The notes under the pieces are model-generated. The model did no database searches. It was not told the origin of the DNA and saw nothing but the letters and a program-made list of their open reading frames with translations. A stretch of DNA of 64,000 nt from Verticillium longisporum (Eukaryota > Ascomycota > Sordariomycetes > Glomerellales > Plectosphaerellaceae): NCBI GenBank assembly GCA_019188255.1, contig JAETXT010000008.1, forward strand, positions 124,001 to 188,000, written 5' to 3'. This document shows, piece after piece, positions 22,797-33,434 of this stretch. The translations under genes were made by a program, and so were the position numbers. Numbering within the stretch: position 1 is the stretch's first letter; the number at the start of each line of letters is the position of its first letter.

Positions 22797-23540
22797 TCAG
22801 ATAGGCGGCACGTTAACCCAAAAACGGGTGTCATCAGTTCTATACCGCGAGTTAGAATCAATCTGGCTCTGCATCCATTCAATTGCAGATTTGTAGTTGT
22901 TGATATCAGCAGTATTGGGGTTGTTGAGACCCGATGCGCCATTGCGATGACCAGCCATCCACAAGTTATAGCCATAATAATTCTGGCAGTCCCAACGGGC
23001 AGCAACGTCTGCGTATATATCAGAGCTAAAAATGAATGCGTTAGTCTTCGTTCAGAAACTTCCATTTGTCTGGGAAAAACTCTTGTCTTACTTGAGCTTC
23101 GCGCCATTGTTCCACTGGCTCTGGCTTTGCCCTACGAAGCCGGCACGAGAGGCACAGACGCGGAGCATGCCCCAATTCTGCTTGAACAGTCCAAAGTTGG
23201 CTGCATCATTACTCTTGTTATCTCCTTGGTCACGTTAACTACTCTTTCTATTGCTTGATGCACATGGCACGAGACTGCCTACAGTGAACACAGACGACAT
23301 ACCGTAGATGTAATCAGTTGACATGCGCTCAGTCTCGAGCATGGCAATGGCAAGGTCCAAGGTGTTGCCTCCAGCATTCAATATGGCTTGTTTGCGAGCA
23401 CCAAGCCCGGAGACCGTGTAAGAACCGCGATCCTGACGCTGCTCAAGTAGGATTTCGTCATGTTCAGCTCTGGTCACTGGCGAAGCTGTTACAGCAATGG
23501 CCAGCAGCAAGGCTGAGGGTAGAAGGGTGGAAATCTGCAT
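22797..23540 (-). CDS. Secreted fungal protein, possibly lysozyme-like
   Basis: Three exons on the minus strand (23303-23540, 23092-23224, 22797-23025), separated by GT-AG introns of 78 and 66 nt, give 199 residues. A signal peptide (MQISTLLPSALLLAIAVTAS) precedes a pro-like stretch with a possible LLEQRQ cleavage site. The mature domain has ANFGLFKQNWGMLR, the SQSQWNNGAKLN segment joined across intron 2, ARWDCQNYYGYN, AGHRNGASGL and, at the end, DTRFWVNVPPI. This is a conserved fungal secreted family. The GLFKQN/NWGMLR and AGHRNG elements resemble those of lysozyme-like or glycan-cleaving proteins, but I cannot name the activity. The ORF in genomic DNA is open through intron 1 start, so a simple ORF caller would give a truncated 101-residue protein. 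Both splice junctions keep frame. Confidence 0.78.
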
Positions 23541-24773
23541 TTTGCATGGAATAGAACAACCAGTTGTAGAGTAAAAGATTTTGCTTCTCTTTTCACTGCG
23601 CTGAGGAAGGCTTTAAGTACACGAGTCTGTGTTGGCCGTGTCCTACCTTGAAGTTGCACCACGATCTTGACCGCGACGAGAATCACGACCCGGAAATGCT
23701 TCACCCGCCCTAGAATTTGGCAGCTGATCATCCATTAAATTCAGTGTCGGCCTTCCGACGAATCAATTCCACTCTTGAAATATTGACGCGGCATCACCTT
23801 TGACCGCCGCAGCCAGTTGGATGCCGACAGACCATACGCGATGCATCCAGCGGCGAGATTTGACCCAATGAGCCATCGCTCCGAGATCATCATTTCATTT
23901 TCGGGTGCAATATCATGTGGCAGCCGTGGCACTTTGATCTGCGATCTCTTCATGAGCGAGTAGGAGGACCCAATTGGCTTCCGAAATTCGGTGATCACAC
24001 CACGATTTCAAATTGGAGGATACCCACCGTACACCCTTGCCAGTATGTGTCTCCTGGCCACGAATCGAACACGGAGAGGCTCATTATTATTGGTCCAATT
24101 CTCCCAATGTTACCGCGGGAAGTGTGTACCCGTCATCAGAAGCGACGTAGTGGCGTGAGCTAATCGCGGGGTGCATATTTTCATCTGGGATGGCCCTCAG
24201 GCTGCATGTCGTCTTGGCTGGTCTTCATTGCTCATAGTAGAGTTCTTTTGCCCCGAGACGCTCACCATGAGGCCTTCTTGCTAATGAACATTGGTGAGAA
24301 TGGATTGTGTAAAGGCAGAGAGCCTGTTAACCTGGAATGGCTCCGAGGCAGAAGGGCCGAACCATGTCAGAGGGTCAACGGGCACCACATCGACAAGTAC
24401 GTCACTGGCCGTTCGTTGTGTAGCAGACAGACGTTAGACCAGCCTCAAATACGGATCCGGGGCTTACTGAGTTGCGCCTGTGTTACGACCCGCAGGTTGG
24501 TCGCGACCTCGGGGTCTGGACCATGGCCCTCTGATGAGTGATATCATGGAAATTCCACAAAGCTATTTCTCGGCGCCGCGAAATCCATTACCATAGCTTC
24601 AGTTGAGAACGATGAGGAATGAGTTCGCATATGTACAAATATATAGGTTTGCCGAAGCATACGGCCAAAAGCTGGAAGGGTATAAACAATCAAATAAAGC
24701 AGTATAGATGCCCAGCGCACTGCCTTTGGCATTTATAAGAAATCCTCAGCCGGGGTGCACCTATCGGTCATCC
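23541..24773. other. Intergenic, 1.2 kb, no supported gene
   Basis: Several frames of 60-110 codons exist on both strands, but none shows a domain, signal peptide or splice pattern. A T-loop-like GTTCGATTC (reverse strand, near 24065) does not belong to a foldable tRNA. The left part is the promoter of the secreted protein gene. Confidence 0.5.
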
Positions 24774-27129
24774 TCAAACTCTGCTAATGAAAACGACGCG
24801 GCTGTCATAGTCCCCACTAAAGACATACTGTAGGCCCTTGCTCATGAGCGTGGTGCCCGTGTACGTCTTGGCTCCATCGATGGCGTACCGTGCGGTGGGC
24901 TCAAGTCCCTGTAGTCGGATCCACGGTGATGCGTGGTTGAACTGGGCACGCACCTGGAAGTAGAACAGTACAGCCTCGGCACCGTTCTCCGAGATAAAGA
25001 GTGCAGCCGGCCAGTTGGACTCTTCGGGTAAGTTCAGACGCCACATGTCCCCGTTGATAACAATAGGGCTGACCTTTTCGCTGAGGGCGAGGAGGCCAGG
25101 GATCTGAGCTCGATCTTCGGTGGAGATCTTGGGGGTTGAGCTCCAGGCCAAATGAGCCACCCATCATGGCAACGTGAGCGCGAAATTTGATGGGTGTGAT
25201 ACGATTCGTGATCTCGTTGGGCACGGCAGACACGTGAGCACCCATTGCCGAAGCAGGGTAGACGAGGGACGTGCCAAATTGGATGGAGATACGATCGAGA
25301 GCGTCGGTGTTGTCAGAAGTCCAGATCTGGGGGAAGTACTGTAGCATGCCGGGGTCGAAACGACCGCCTCCAGAGGCGCAGCCCTCCCAGAGGACGTCGG
25401 GAAATCGTTTCATGAGGACATCGTACACGTGGTACATGCCCAAAATATTGGTGTGGTGAGCCGACGGTGTAGCGCCCTCGTGGATGCCCCTGTTGCTGTC
25501 CCATTTGACATAGGTGATCGGGGCGCTGGACAGAAGCTCAGAAAGGGTGTCAATGATGAACTGCTGGACCTCGGGGAGGGCGGCATTGAGGACGAGCTGG
25601 TTTCGCTGAGTTGTGCGCGGGTAGTCGCCGGCATGGAGGACCCATTCGGGATGCTCCTGGTAAAGAGTCGAGCTGGGGTTGACCATCTCGGGCTCGACCC
25701 AGATACCAAACTGCAGTTTATCGGACGAGTCGGCAACCTTGAGGTCGGTAATTCGCTTGACGAGGGTTGGCAAAGTATCAGGGAATCGCTGCATATTGGT
25801 TTGCCAGTCACCGAGGCCGGCGGCATCGTTGATGCGAGGGTGCTCGTTGCCAAACCAGCCATCGTCGAGCACAAAGAGCTTGGCGCCGAGATCCGCAGCG
25901 TCGCTGGCTAGCTTGTAGATGGTATCTTGATCAAAATCAAAGTAGAGGCCCTCCCAACTGTTGAGCTTCACAGGTCGCGTTTTAGTGGCAAATTTGGACT
26001 TGATGAGGTTCGTACGATATAGTCGGTGGAAAATGCGAGAAACACCACCAACACCAGCGCTGGAGTAGGCGGCGACGACTTCGGGCGTTGTCAGCGACTC
26101 ACCGGGAGCCAGCGGCCATGACAGTTGGCTTGGGTTGAAGCCGAGCATGGCGCGCGTCATACCCTGAGAACCCTTCTCCACCTCCGCGGAAAAGGACCCG
26201 GAGTAGACGAGTGAGAACCCCCAAGCATCACCATGGGATTCAGTCGTGTCAGAGGCCACGAGGGCGAGGAAGGGGTTGTGAAGGTGCGAGGAGTAACCGG
26301 TTCGGCTGCCAAAGCTAGACGAAGGGTGGGAGATCAGCAAAAGTATCGGCGACCACGCATCGATTGTAACCTACCCCTGTTGGCCGTACTCGATTTTGCG
26401 GCGCGTTCTCACGGCTTCGCGGAACCAGTCTCCTCTTAGCTGGATCATTTCCATCTCTTCGTAAGGAAAGTCGATGCTGAGACTCGCAGCCTTGTCAATC
26501 GTGATGGCACCCTGGCCGTTGTTTGTGATCTTGGTGCTTCGGACAACAGCATCATGCTTGATAAAGACGGAGTACGAGAGGTCGACGGCGATTGAGTTGA
26601 TGCTGTCGTGGAGGGTAATGATCAGGGTCGAGACCTCGTCGTCGGTTCCGAAAGTCGATGGAAGACCTTCAAGTTCTGGCTTGCCAGGAACAACCCTGTG
26701 AGACTTGTATCGGAGATCACTAACGGTGGAGCCGTCGGCCTGGTGGACTTGTATGGCGGGGACACGGAAATCGCCACGACCGAGGTCCGGGTACTCGCGC
26801 TGGACACGGTCCTGCATGCTGTTCCAGCCATTGACAAGGGGCGCTTCTGTCTCAACAGTTTCGATGGCGGGGCCGCCAAAGTGGTCGGAAAAGAGGTCGC
26901 CCGTCTCTTCGTCAACGTGGAAGCGGTAAGATGAGTGTTCGGTGTGGAGCGCGAAGGATTTGCCTTCGACAACGATACCTGCGGCCGCGTTAGTACGGTC
27001 ACCCAACGCCAAAGATACGGTAGCAGACAAACCTGCGACCTTCGACTCATTGCGCGACGATTGCCACTCGGTGAGGCCCAGAGAAGGTGCCGCTGCCGGC
27101 GCAGAACGCCCGAGCCAGTGCTTAACCAT
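24774..27129 (-). CDS. GH36 alpha-galactosidase, probably non-secreted (one homopolymer frameshift)
   Basis: It hydrolyses terminal alpha-1,6-galactosyl residues (melibiose, raffinose, galactomannan oligomers). Exon 1 (26375-27129) and exon 2 (24774-26314) flank a 60-nt GT-AG intron (26315-26374) whose junction restores [16 protein letters not shown]. The beta-sandwich domain comes first. The catalytic barrel has [17 protein letters not shown] (nucleophile Asp) and [10 protein letters not shown] (acid/base Asp). Near 25123 a CCCCC run carries one base too many; removing it joins [10 protein letters not shown] to [10 protein letters not shown] and gives about 764 residues, the normal family length. 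No signal peptide follows the chosen ATG (MVKHWLGRS); an in-frame ATG 26 codons upstream is followed by polar leader-like sequence. Fungal GH36 enzymes without signal peptides are often intracellular tetramers. Confidence 0.88.
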
Positions 27130-28023
27130 TTTGGCCAATCTTATCGGGTGATTTGGGGACGTTATTGGTTGGTAGTCGTTGGTAGTCGTGGGCAGACGTT
27201 GCGACAAGACGCGACTGGATGGGTTTCTCCTTCCGACGTGGAGCTTTCATCGTCAGGGCTGGGCCCAGGGCTTTATAGGTCTCGTCGCCTCCCCATCGGC
27301 TCGCCGTTATTGTCGGTCCATTATGGGATTCACACCCGGGCATGACTGGAGACACATCTGCAGGCCAAGTGCACGCCGCCCGGATTCTACATCGCGAAAT
27401 CAAGATCGGTGGGGGTACGGAGTTATCGCCGTGGAGCTGCAAATGCTCATGCGCGTCGGGAAAGGGTCTGCCACGCGCCTTAGCGTAGGGGAATAGCAGT
27501 TGGAGGCGGTTTATCTTGTGCCCTAGCCCCGCATGTGGTCATGGATCGTCACTCGTGGCATCAGGGCTGGAGGGCGCGGGGTAGTTGTATGTCGATGGCG
27601 GGATACTGTCGGAAAACACACAGCTGCGTTTCCCGCCGCGGGGTTGTCGGGGTTGTCGGGGTCGTAATCACATTAGGGGGCAGTATCTGGATACAGGCAT
27701 ATCTCCCTGCGCATTGCATTCATTGTCAAGCCTGGGGCTGGGCTGCCACGAGAATGTTTGAGCCTAGCGTACATGGGCCCCAGGGTCTATGGTGCTCTAC
27801 GCCCAAATTGGGTGCTCTAGCTCGCTGCAATCAATTCGACAAGACAACAACCTGAGTTTGACAACGAGATAGATTGAGTGGCCCTCTCGATTCAAGGCCT
27901 CAGAATTTTAGATATAGTGTATCATTCGGCGCAACAGATATATACGGAAAGTAAAGTATGACACAGAAGGGAAAATCAATGCATGATCAATTGGGCTCGC
28001 TTGACGCGTTGTGCACGGCAAAC
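27130..28023. other. Intergenic between GH36 and pectate lyase genes
   Basis: Contains the upstream region of GH36 and the 3' end of the pectate lyase gene. GGGG-rich words at 27640-27680 could be carbon-regulation sites (CreA SYGGRG type), which is inference. No gene is seen. Confidence 0.45.
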
Positions 28024-29224
28024 TTAGAACGTGAGACGAGCACCAGCCTGGCCAGGCACGGTGGCAGCGACCTTGGAGGATCCAAGGAGGCTGTAGGCAT
28101 AGGGAGGCGAGCTGGCGGTCAGCTTGCCAACGGGAGCCGTGTTGGGGGCACCGCCAAGGTCGTTGTCCAAAGCGTTGGCGTAGCCGACAATGTCAGAGTC
28201 TTGAGTCGTGATGGGAACGGTGACGTTCTTGAAGACGTTGCTCTGAATGAGGACCTGAGCGTTCTGTCGGGTGTTGATAGCCGAATTCATGCTGTTCAAA
28301 GTTAGTATTTGTGTGGACGAAAGCAGAAGAAGACAAGCCTACTTGAGGTAGTACGAGTTGTAAACGTGGCCGGTGCCGAAGCGCAGCGAGGGGCCACGAG
28401 AGCCGCAGTTGGCCCAGTAGTTGTGAGCATACGTGACGCGGAGATGGCCAGAGTCCTTGGCACCGTTGTTCTCGCTGTGGCCGACGAGAGAGGTCTTCCA
28501 ATGGTCATGGAAGTAAGTGCTAAAGAAATGGTGTCAGAAGGGCGCGTCTTGGGCAAGAGGGGCCAGGCGTACTAGGAAATGGTCACAAAGTCGGCAGCGT
28601 GGGAGAGGTCGACGAGACCGTCGTAGTAGTCCTTGTCAGCAATAAGCTTGGAGTAGAATTCGCAGTGATCGACCCAGACGTTGGTGGTTTCCTAGAAGAA
28701 ACAATGTCAGCGTTGCTTAATGCAGGATGAAGTGCTTTAACTTGCGTCAATCCTGAAACCATCACCAACACTGCCGAGAACGTTGCGAGAGATAATGTTA
28801 CGCAGAATGATGTTCTTTTGGCGACGAGCGTACAGACCAATGCCGTCAAAGCCTAAATACGTTAGTGCGGGAAAACAATGCCCATTGCGAGACACGTACC
28901 GGCACCGGGGAGGCCGATGACGGATTTGTTGCTGCCAATGCGGACGTTCGCGCTGCCAGAGATGATGCCCTTCACAACAACAATCCTCGGGGTTGCGTCC
29001 TTCTCGTTCACGGCAGCAGTGAACTGGGGAAGAGTGGAGACGGTGGTGACGGTACCGCCGGCACCACCAGTGGTACCGCCGTTGGTGGAAGCGTAACCCA
29101 GAGTAGCAGCCTCAGAGATGGTGGCGCGCTTCTCGATATGGACGTGCTCGGCCTCGTCAACAGTGGGCGTGGGCACCGCGGAGGCGACGGCGACCAGCAG
29201 GGACAGAACCGACGTAAACTTCAT
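28024..29224 (-). CDS. Secreted pectate lyase, PL1 family (five exons, one GC-AG intron)
   Basis: It cleaves de-esterified pectin by calcium-dependent beta-elimination, outside the cell. Exons 28900-29224, 28746-28852, 28573-28691, 28343-28519 and 28024-28291 give 331 residues. The signal peptide is MKFTSVLSLLVAVASAVP, with an IEKR pro-site. Family marks seen in order: VIGLPGAGFDGIGL, the GSVGDGFRID turn, NVWVDHCEF (the vWiDH motif), DGLVDLSHAADFVTIS (calcium-site region), the SRGPSLRFGTGHVYN segment with the catalytic Arg, and a parallel beta-helix repeat pattern throughout. Introns 1, 3 and 4 are GT-AG (47, 53, 51 nt). Intron 2 (28692-28745) uses a GCAAGT donor; it is the only splice that joins GFRID to ETTNVW in frame. 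Neighbouring GH36 suggests a small plant-polymer cluster. Confidence 0.93.
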
Positions 29225-30900
29225 CTTGATGTCCGGGCGTGTTCGTATCCAGGTGAAATGTTTGGTGGGGTCTGAGAAAGTGAGGAGGAAGCCCAGCAAC
29301 CTCTTGGTGAAAGAAAGGATGGAGAAATCGAATGAAGGTGAGGGTGTGTCGATTTTTGGCAAACTCGAGAGGCCAGAGACGAGATCTTTTGTAGCCTGGT
29401 GAGCGAGGGGGCCACATCGTATCAACAACGCCTTGCCCTGATCACTCCCATCCCCGTCTGATTTCCTCGCCAGGCGCCATCAAGACACGATGGGCAGGGC
29501 CCCAGTAAGCCCTATGGCACCATCGTACCGGTGACATGACATGGAATCCATGGTAATCCCGTCCGATGAGGATATTCCGAGACCCTGGCGCACCGAGGGG
29601 GACGGCCACAAAACGTCAAAGATCCGCGAATAAAATTTGGCCAAGGGTGACATCGAAGCTGCAAACCGAGTACTGGTCACAAGTGACTCGGCCGAAGCTG
29701 AGGCCGTTTGTCCACAGCTTCCCCTTGCAATCAAAGACGTCAGAACCAGGCCGGCGGGCTACACTCCATTCGGCATCGGAGGTGTCACGTTGAGTGCGGC
29801 TACAGATGGTGGTTCCGGCATGGCCCCGTAGCCAATTTCCTCGAATCAAATGACCCGCTATGCGCGTGGGTGGCAAGGGCTGGCCGGTTCTGGCGGCATC
29901 GAAATCTGGGGTACATGTCAGTCGGTCCTTGGTAATCGCGGGGGAGAAAATGCTGGAAGATGACAAAAAGTTCAAGTAGACGAAGGGAGCATGAAAACTT
30001 GGATTGAGAAGTCTAGCTTTACAGAATTTGAAGGTGTGGAGGAGCCACGGGAGCGATTCGACCTGGGGGCGCGATTGAGCTGGGACGTTTCGAAGCTTGA
30101 TCTGCTTAAGCTTATTAACGCTGGGAGGAATAGCGAGTGACAGGGGTTGTGCCTGATGGGGGCTTTCGGGGGCACCATAGGCGTGAGGACCAGTTCAAGA
30201 AAGGGGTCGTGTCATGCCTGCAATCACGCGTCGTCAGGTCTGCCTGAGTTTTGGCATGTCCTCGATTTAATTGAGGCCGAGCTGACTAAGACCGGGTACA
30301 TACTGGGGAAGGTAAGGTACCTACCTAGGTACGGGAAACAACCACACGAATCGGGTCGATTGCGGATGTCCTGGGTGTGCCTGTATGATGACCATGATTG
30401 ACTCACTCCATCACCTCCCACTTGACATCAACAAGGCATGCCCTTTGTAAATACTTCGTTTCGCTCCATATGCTCCGTTCTGAGTGCTGAGAATTTGATC
30501 GTAACCTATTGGCGACACGCAGGAGCAAAAGAACCGCCAGTGACATGCTGACCAAAGTGATACAGCAGCACATGACGGGCGAATGACGGATCCACTACAA
30601 CGCCAACCACGACAACATCGCCGTTTGACGAAGCCCATCGAGATTGTGCTAAAAGAGCTCCGATCTAATGACCAATCATGGTCTTTGTTTTACCAACCGA
30701 ATTGCACGATGACTCCTTGCGGAAGCTGCCAGAGTTGTGTCATGATGGTTTGTGACGTTCGTTGCCATCAGAGCTTGGTAGACAGCGTCCGGAACACCGA
30801 TGACAGGACGTCAGCATGGTCGCTCAGAAAGTATTAAAGGACCAGGCATTATACGGTCAAAAGGTCTCTCCGTACGAAATGAGACACGACTACCGACTCC
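29225..30900. other. Intergenic, 1.7 kb, divergent promoter region
   Basis: Lies between the divergent pectate lyase and hemerythrin-like genes. It includes a pyrimidine-rich stretch just upstream of the lyase (29270-29340 region) and GTACCTACCTAGGTAC near 30316, a palindrome-like word that recurs in other spacers here. Open frames up to about 119 codons show no domain or splicing pattern. Confidence 0.5.
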
Positions 30901-31638
30901 ATGCTATCTTCTAGACTGATAACGCTGGGCCAACGCCGCCTTATTCTGAACACGCAACAATTTCCCACCCAATTAGGCACCTTCGGATACAGTACCGCAG
31001 CCATGTCGACCATTTCAGATTCCATCATCAAGGACCACCGCGAGCTGGAGCAGTACTACAATGAGGTCGTAAACTCTACGAACCACGACCACCAGGAGCG
31101 TTTCGGCAATCAGTTTACATGGGAGCTCGCCCGTCACTCAGTTGGCGAAGAGTTGGTCGTCTACCCTGCATTCGAGAAGCATCTCGGTGAAAAGGGCAGA
31201 TCCATGGCTGAGAGCGATCGCAAAGAACATCATCAGGTACTGTTCAGCATCCAGATGGACTTTGAGTCGCAAGCTAATACAAACAAGGTCAAAGAACTTC
31301 TCAAGACGTGGCAAAATCTAAAGCCTGCCAACCCCGAATACGTTCCCAAGCTCAAGGAGCTCTGGTCTATTCTTGCCGAACATATCAAGGAGGAGGAGAA
31401 GGAGGATATGCCAGCTCTGGAGAAAGCCCTAAGCCAGGCTCACGGGGAATCCGAGTCGATGGCAAAGAGTTTCGGGAGGACTAAGGCCCTTGTGCCCTCG
31501 CGCAGCCATCCCAGTGCTGGCGAGCACCCGCCATTCGAGACAGTCATGGGTCTACTGACGGCACCGATCGATCATGTTGCCGACATTTTCAGGAAGTTCC
31601 CCGACAACACCATCTCACCGAACCCCTCAACCAAGTAG
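30901..31638 (+). CDS. Hemerythrin/HHE cation-binding domain protein, probably mitochondrial
   Basis: A single exon encodes 245 residues. The first about 35 residues (MLSSRLITLGQRRLIL onward) are basic, hydroxylated and lack acids, typical of a mitochondrial presequence; a second Met (AMSTISDSI) marks the likely start of the folded part. The four-helix HHE domain supplies ligand candidates in order: KDHRELEQYY (His), ARHSVGEELVVYP (His, Glu), RKEHHQVL (His pair), and LAEHIKEEEKEDMP (His, Glu). Such domains bind two irons and handle oxygen, NO or iron stress. The fungal members are uncharacterised in detail, so the role is inferred only from the fold. Confidence 0.88.
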   Translation: MLSSRLITLGQRRLILNTQQFPTQLGTFGYSTAAMSTISDSIIKDHRELEQYYNEVVNSTNHDHQERFGNQFTWELARHSVGEELVVYPAFEKHLGEKGRSMAESDRKEHHQVLFSIQMDFESQANTNKVKELLKTWQNLKPANPEYVPKLKELWSILAEHIKEEEKEDMPALEKALSQAHGESESMAKSFGRTKALVPSRSHPSAGEHPPFETVMGLLTAPIDHVADIFRKFPDNTISPNPSTK

Positions 31639-32375
31639 ACGTATAAGTATGGGTCAATTCTGTTGCTGAAACAAATGGGGGTTTGATCTTATGCTATTGC
31701 CCTTGCCTTCGGTTTGCTCGTGATGACGCATTACAGAGCCACCAGCAAAATACAACCAAATGAGATGAATTTATTGATCGACTTGAGGTGGTCCTTAAAC
31801 GCTTAAGCGGGATTCTGGTTGAGTGTGGTGGTGGACACGTGCGACTAATGATTTGTGCTTATCATTCTAAATGCCTGAACCCAAGACCACCAACCAAATG
31901 CTAAGCCCAACTGACTTGAGACGTGAATTACGAAGCAATTCAGAACCTCTTGTCCTCCTGAGCTGTTCGAATACTTCTCGCAGCGTCTCAAAGTTGATTT
32001 TGCTCGTGCGGTTGCCTAGGGTGCCTTACCTTAGGTGGTTAAGCTACTTAAGGCCATTTCCAGACGAAGCCAGCAAGTCCTGCGTGCGGTGAATGGAGGA
32101 AAAGCTTTCAAGGAAGGAGCGGGATTTTGAGAGTCTGAATACACTGAGCGTGCCCATTAAAGCTGTTGCCTACACTAGGTACCTACCTTACTTACCATTA
32201 GAGGCATCTCTGTCACCCATCTTGAGAACTCTCACAACACTCAACCGCCACCAAAGCCACACTTGAGTTCTTCCATAAAGTACATTCGGTCACTCAACAG
32301 AGCATTTCCTGCACAAATCGGCTGTGTTTTCTTACCCTAGACTTACTCAATACATACACCAAAAGCCCTCTTGTC
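31639..32375. other. Intergenic spacer with promoter of Myb-like gene
   Basis: No gene seen. CTAGGTACCTACC near 32176 and CCTAGGGTGCC near 32015 are members of the recurring CCTAGGTA-type words of this window. Confidence 0.5.
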
Positions 32376-33026
32376 ATGTCTGACAACGACAGCAACAGCG
32401 GTCAGGGTGGCATCAGCGTGCCCGCCGCCCCCAATGCAGCCCCTACTAAGATGCAGCTTAGCGACCGCGAGCAGGAGATTCTCTCGAAAGCCTGGAGCTG
32501 CATGAAAGTTCAGCCGGAGGTGAGCCAACCACATGCTTCTCTGATTGTCGCGCGCCCTCGACTTGCAATTTGTTTTGGTCTCTCAGTGCTGACCCTGCCC
32601 ATCTACCAGATCGACTACGTCCGCCTCGCTGCTGCCACCGGTATGACCAACCCCCGTTCCGCTGCCAATGCCTGGGGCGCCCTCAAGAAGAAACTCTTCG
32701 TCGGAACCGCGGCTGCAACTCCTGTCAAGGCTCGTGCTGCTGCCGCTGCCAACAACGAGGGCGGCGATTCAGAGAAGAAGCGCAAGCGTGCCACTCCCAA
32801 AAAGAAGGTCACGACTGGGGGCGACGAGGATGACGTTGATGCTGCCCCCATCGAGACCCCGATCAAGAAGAAACGCACTCCTGCTAAGAAAAAGGCTTCT
32901 ACTACGACTGCTGCCAACGAGGCTCCTGTCTCTGCCAACGCTGCCGTTACCGAATCAGAGGCTACTCTTGCAGACATGAATGAGGGTGAGGCCAAAGTTG
33001 AGCATCAGAGTGGGGATGAGCTCTAG
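32376..33026 (+). CDS. Myb-like, lysine-rich nuclear protein
   Basis: Exons 32376-32519 and 32610-33026 encode 186 residues. The N-terminal half has SDREQEILSKAWSCMK, then IDYVRLAAATGMTNPRSAANAWGALKKKL: the short helix-turn-helix block of fungal Myb-like proteins. The C-terminal half is a disordered tail with basic patches (EKKRKRATPKKK, KKKRTPAKKK; nuclear localisation signals and histone H1-like) and an acidic end. The intron (90 nt, GTGAGC donor, GCTGAC branch, ACCAG acceptor) is a multiple of three without stops, so the genomic ORF is open through it. Splicing is preferred because it joins VQPE to IDYVRLA, restoring the domain. The likely role is chromatin or transcription factor, target unknown. 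Confidence 0.8.
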   Translation: MSDNDSNSGQGGISVPAAPNAAPTKMQLSDREQEILSKAWSCMKVQPEVSQPHASLIVARPRLAICFGLSVLTLPIYQIDYVRLAAATGMTNPRSAANAWGALKKKLFVGTAAATPVKARAAAAANNEGGDSEKKRKRATPKKKVTTGGDEDDVDAAPIETPIKKKRTPAKKKASTTTAANEAPVSANAAVTESEATLADMNEGEAKVEHQSGDEL

Positions 33027-33434
33027 CTACTGCTCTTTCTGTATCGCTCGAATCGATCGATGTCAGACGGAAGACAGTTGGACCAAACATCGTTGGAAAC
33101 GGACTCTGAACAACAGCCAAGCTTGCAGCTGGCTTCAATTGTGTGGGCTCAACTTGGCTGTCACTTAAATGAAGAGCAATGAGCAGTGTGAATGACAGGT
33201 CGGTCTGGGAACTTTTCCCAAGACGGTCCTGAAATTTGCAATGGATTGACGTTCATCGCACTCTGGATTTGCGTCCCAGTTTGCTAGGTAGCCAATTCAA
33301 CCTACAACGGGAACCTTTGGGTTGTGACCAGGTGATACTACATTGGAAGCGATGATTGTCTTTCACAAACAGGCATTGTTCAATGGCCAGCATAACAAAG
33401 ATTATGTTCGAATTTCGTGTTCATTTGACAGTAC
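33027..33434. other. Convergent spacer
   Basis: 3' regions of the Myb-like and aminotransferase genes; nothing further identified. Confidence 0.5.

Noticed and set aside
24050..24080. T-loop-like GTTCGATTC on the minus strand, possible tRNA
   Set aside because: No matching acceptor, D-arm or anticodon arm can be folded around it.
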